Source: an uncultured Hungatella sp.
Lineage (GTDB): Bacteria > Bacillota > Clostridia > Lachnospirales > Lachnospiraceae
Direction of reading: 5' to 3'
Length of the DNA stretch: 16,127 nucleotides
NCBI GenBank assembly: GCA_910579515.1
Contig: CAJTUV010000054.1
Coordinates: forward strand, 1 to 16,127
The notes under the pieces were generated by a model. The model did not search any database, was not told the origin of the DNA, and saw only the letters and a program-made list of their open reading frames with translations. This document shows, piece by piece, positions 14,130-16,127 of the stretch. The stretch's first letter is position 1, and each line of letters opens with the position of its first letter. The translations under genes and the position numbers were made by a program.

Positions 14130-15234
14130 TAAAATTTATATTTTTATTGGTTCAAAAAAAGATTTTGAGAGTTTTCTTGATGAGAAAATTGCTGCGGATG
14201 AGGATATAACATATTTTATGGATTTGATAAAAGATTACAATGCAAATCTTCGTCAGCAACATGCATATTTACATGGGATAATAGATGTAAAAAATCTCAT
14301 TGTCCATGCAGATGACTATGCTTCGGTATTTGAACATGTAATTCAAAATTTTATTTCTATTGTGACAACTAACCATGATGTTGATACCACTTTTTTGCAT
14401 AATCCACCAAAGAGGGTAATAGAATCCTTGCAAGCATCGTATGCTGAAAATATTGAATATGAATATACAAAATATCGCAATATTGATAGAGATGTTTTAA
14501 AAGAAATATGGCAAAATATTAATACAAATATTATCGGGCAGGAAAAGGCAAAAAAAACAGTTGTTTCAAATTTGTTTCGGTTATGCAATCCATTACAGAA
14601 GAAACCAGTTGTTATTATGTTTCTGGGAGATTCTGGGATTGGAAAGACAGAAACAGCAAAAGTAATAAGTAGGGTTTTAGGAGGAAGATTACTTAGAGTT
14701 CAATTTTCTATGATGCAGACTATGGAAGGATATAATTACGTTTTTGGTTCAGAACATTCAAAGAGTAGTTTGGCAAAAGATTTAATGTCCCGTGAATCCA
14801 ATGTTGTGCTTATAGATGAATTTGATAAGGTCAATCCTAATTTCTACAATGCCTTTTATCAGATGTTCGATGAAGGAGTATATATTGATACGAACTATAA
14901 AGTGGATTTATCCAGATGTATTATTATATGTACATCAAATTTTATGTCAGAAAAAGAAGTAATTAAGAGTATGGGGATGCCGATTTTCTCACGTTTTGAT
15001 GATGCAATAATGTTTGAATATCTTTCAATTTCTGAAAAAGAAATTATTTTAGATAATATTTACAATTCTTACTTACAGAATTTTTCGGAGGAGGAAAAAC
15101 AGATAGTAAAAGACACTAATATATATCAGTGGCATAAAGAGAATCTGCATCGTTTTAAAAATGTTAGAATTATAAAAAGTAGAGTGGAAAAAGCCATAAA
15201 TGATTTATTAGTTGATAAGGTGATTATAGAATGA
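14122..15234 (+). CDS. AAA+ ATPase, Clp/ClpB-type (AAA_2)
   Basis: A 370-aa protein. Residues 1-120 form an N-terminal domain I do not recognise (NKIYIFIGSKKDFESFLDE, then ITYFMDLIKDYN and LRQQHAYLHGIIDV). Residues 130-370 are an AAA+ module: IIGQEKAKKTVVSNL (137-151), Walker A GDSGIGKTETAK (169-180), pore-loop region around GYNYVFGS (203-210), Walker B VVLIDEFDKV (228-237), sensor 1 CTSN (270-273), arginine finger SRFD (R291) and a small helical lid with a sensor-2-like NVRIIKSRVEKA. All catalytic residues are present, so it should hydrolyse ATP and act as a ring. A single AAA+ ring with a private N-domain suggests a remodelling partner for the DUF6414-like protein. It starts at ATG 14122, 8 nt inside the upstream gene, with AGGAG about 9 nt before. 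The cellular role is unknown. Confidence 0.85.
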   Translation: MNNKIYIFIGSKKDFESFLDEKIAADEDITYFMDLIKDYNANLRQQHAYLHGIIDVKNLIVHADDYASVFEHVIQNFISIVTTNHDVDTTFLHNPPKRVIESLQASYAENIEYEYTKYRNIDRDVLKEIWQNINTNIIGQEKAKKTVVSNLFRLCNPLQKKPVVIMFLGDSGIGKTETAKVISRVLGGRLLRVQFSMMQTMEGYNYVFGSEHSKSSLAKDLMSRESNVVLIDEFDKVNPNFYNAFYQMFDEGVYIDTNYKVDLSRCIIICTSNFMSEKEVIKSMGMPIFSRFDDAIMFEYLSISEKEIILDNIYNSYLQNFSEEEKQIVKDTNIYQWHKENLHRFKNVRIIKSRVEKAINDLLVDKVIIE

Positions 15235-15323
15235 TGATGAATGTGTTACCCCTGCTGTATAATGTTTATACTGTTATATGATAGAATATTATTATAACAG
15301 AAATATGAAGGACGGTGATATGA
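15235..15323. promoter_or_regulatory. Intergenic, likely promoter/operator region of the second element
   Basis: AT-rich, with a TATAAT at 15258-15263 and an inverted repeat CTGTTAT (15271-15277) / ATAACAG (15294-15300). A -35 box is not clear. Confidence 0.35.
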
Positions 15324-15503
15324 ATGAGAGAAAAGAAAAATCATTTATATGTAGACAGCCAAGAACGGAGCATTTTATTACATAGCCTTGTGGAGCTGAA
15401 AAACCAGCTCATTCAGCAGGGCAGATATACAGACTGCGTTGACGAATTGATATTTAAGGTCGTAAACGCACCAGTAAAGAGAATGAAAATTGAATATGTC
15501 TAA
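15324..15503 (+). CDS. Conserved 59-aa mobile-element protein
   Basis: A short protein with no track-length frame. It starts at ATG 15324 (MREKKNHLYVDSQERSILLH), continues with SLVELKNQLIQQGRYTDCVD and ends KRMKIEYV. I remember similar proteins just upstream of parA in Firmicutes conjugative elements; none has a known function. It is helical, with an ELI...VVNA core. An out-of-frame ATG at 15320 leads to a stop, so 15324 is preferred; the ribosome site GACGGTG is weak. A terminator follows 12 nt after the stop, so parA is probably expressed separately or by read-through. Confidence 0.65.
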   Translation: MREKKNHLYVDSQERSILLHSLVELKNQLIQQGRYTDCVDELIFKVVNAPVKRMKIEYV

Positions 15504-15514
15504 GGCACATTACG

Positions 15515-15559
15515 AAGCCGCTTATTCTTATTGAGTTTTTAAGAGTAAGCGGCTTTTTT
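15515..15559 (+). terminator. Terminator before parA
   Basis: AAGCCGCTTATTCTT (15515-15529) pairs with AAGAGTAAGCGGCTT (15541-15555, one wobble) and is followed by T residues. Confidence 0.85.
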
Positions 15560-15629
15560 GCGTTCTCTGGTACTCTTACATAGCCACCTTGACAAAGTGG
15601 CTAAATTTATGCGAAAGGAGGACGCACCT

Positions 15630-16127
15630 ATGTCAAATTGCAAAGTAATCGCTTTAACCAACCAGAAAGGCGGTGTCGGCAAGACCACTACGGCGGTCAA
15701 TCTGGGCGTAGCTCTGGCACAGCAGGGCAAAAAGGTACTGCTCATTGATGCCGATGCACAGGCAAATTTAACCATGTCGCTCGGTTACAGCCGACCAGAC
15801 GACTTGCCCGATACGCTCTCGACCATCATGCAGGACATCATTGATGATAAATCCGTCGATGTTTCCAGAAGCATCCTGCACCATGACGAGGGCGTTGACC
15901 TGCTCCCATCCAACATTGAACTGTCGGGACTGGAAGTAAGGCTGATTAACGCCATAAGCCGTGAAAGCGTACTGAAAACCTGCATCAATGAGGTAAAAAA
16001 GAAGTACGACACGGTTCTCGTGGATTGTATGCCGAGCTTGGGTATGCTGACAATCAACGCTCTTGCGGCTGCTGACAGCGTGGTTATCCCGACACAGCCC
16101 CATTATCTTTCCGCCAAAGGCTTAGAG
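15630..16127 (+). CDS. parA: ParA/Soj-family partition ATPase (3' end outside window)
   Basis: The first 166 residues of a ParA ATPase; the window ends inside it. The deviant Walker A reads KGGVGKTTTAVNLG (near 13-26), and next to it LLIDADAQANLTMSLG is the Walker A' region. Walker B is TVLVDCMPSLGMLTINALA, with Cys in place of the more usual Thr/Ala but Asp retained. VIPTQPHYLSAKGLE ends the visible part. ParA with a ParB partner segregates plasmids, and in conjugative elements it stabilises the excised form. ATG 15630 has AAAGGAGG 8 nt upstream. It sits just after the 59-aa protein, the usual start of a Tn1549-like or CTn-type operon. GC is higher than in the DUF6414/AAA+ pair, so the cargo and this backbone have different origins. 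Confidence 0.93.
   Translation, partial: MSNCKVIALTNQKGGVGKTTTAVNLGVALAQQGKKVLLIDADAQANLTMSLGYSRPDDLPDTLSTIMQDIIDDKSVDVSRSILHHDEGVDLLPSNIELSGLEVRLINAISRESVLKTCINEVKKKYDTVLVDCMPSLGMLTINALAAADSVVIPTQPHYLSAKGLE

Noticed and set aside
15241..15297. Possible 18-aa cysteine-containing peptide after the AAA+ gene
   Set aside because: No ribosome site, and it overlaps the inverted repeat and promoter-like sequence; more likely chance.
1..16127. CRISPR array, tRNA or rRNA genes, insertion sequences with transposase
   Set aside because: No regularly spaced repeats, no cloverleaf or rRNA sequence and no transposase or integrase motif seen in the window; the recombinases of both elements must lie outside.

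Overview
The window looks like a Clostridia, Lachnospiraceae-type gut chromosome. The core genes run in an order that fits that group: YerC/TrpR-like regulator, DUF1836 protein, ROK-like protein, TSCPD protein, pcrA, a small membrane protein and rlmD. They are low to medium GC with strong AGGAGG-type ribosome sites. Two mobile elements flank this core, and both carry foreign cargo. The organism and family names come from recognising protein patterns by eye; no database search was possible.

Positions 1-~5450 are the remains of a Tn1549-like integrative/conjugative or mobilizable element of higher GC. They hold a broken XRE regulator (1-326, + strand), a hairpin-rich possible oriT (379-541), a MobP-like relaxase (577-1980, - strand), mobC (3306-3650, -), a 61-aa protein (3647-3832, -), a structured stretch with a broken frame (3833-4255), a short unknown protein (~4256-4499, -) and a RelE/ParE-YefM toxin-antitoxin pair (4594-5182, -). 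An AT-rich 387-aa gene of unknown function (2084-3247, +) with its own promoter and terminator sits between mobC and the relaxase on the opposite strand. A 23-nt palindrome recurs four times along this element, and three copies lie directly before a ribosome binding site. Lost start codons, a nonsense codon and the absence of transfer genes suggest that the element is decaying. Its right end appears to cut a substrate-binding lipoprotein gene (5342-5893, -), which keeps only about half its usual length.

Positions ~5900-12890 are chromosomal housekeeping genes with clear sigma-A promoters and intrinsic terminators. The ROK-like gene may be truncated at its 3' end.

From ~12890 rightward a second element appears to begin. 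rlmD carries an extra C-terminal domain of about 93 residues after its usual end, best read as an element-supplied tail created by integration at the conserved HVETV codons. Behind it lies an AT-rich, translationally coupled pair: a DUF6414-like protein and a Clp/AAA+ ATPase (13293-15234). A 59-aa conserved element protein and the start of a ParA ATPase (15630 to the window end) follow. The DUF6414/AAA+ pair is the best candidate here for an undescribed system, with a cargo-type defence role as a plausible but untested guess. The 387-aa orphan in the first element is the second candidate.
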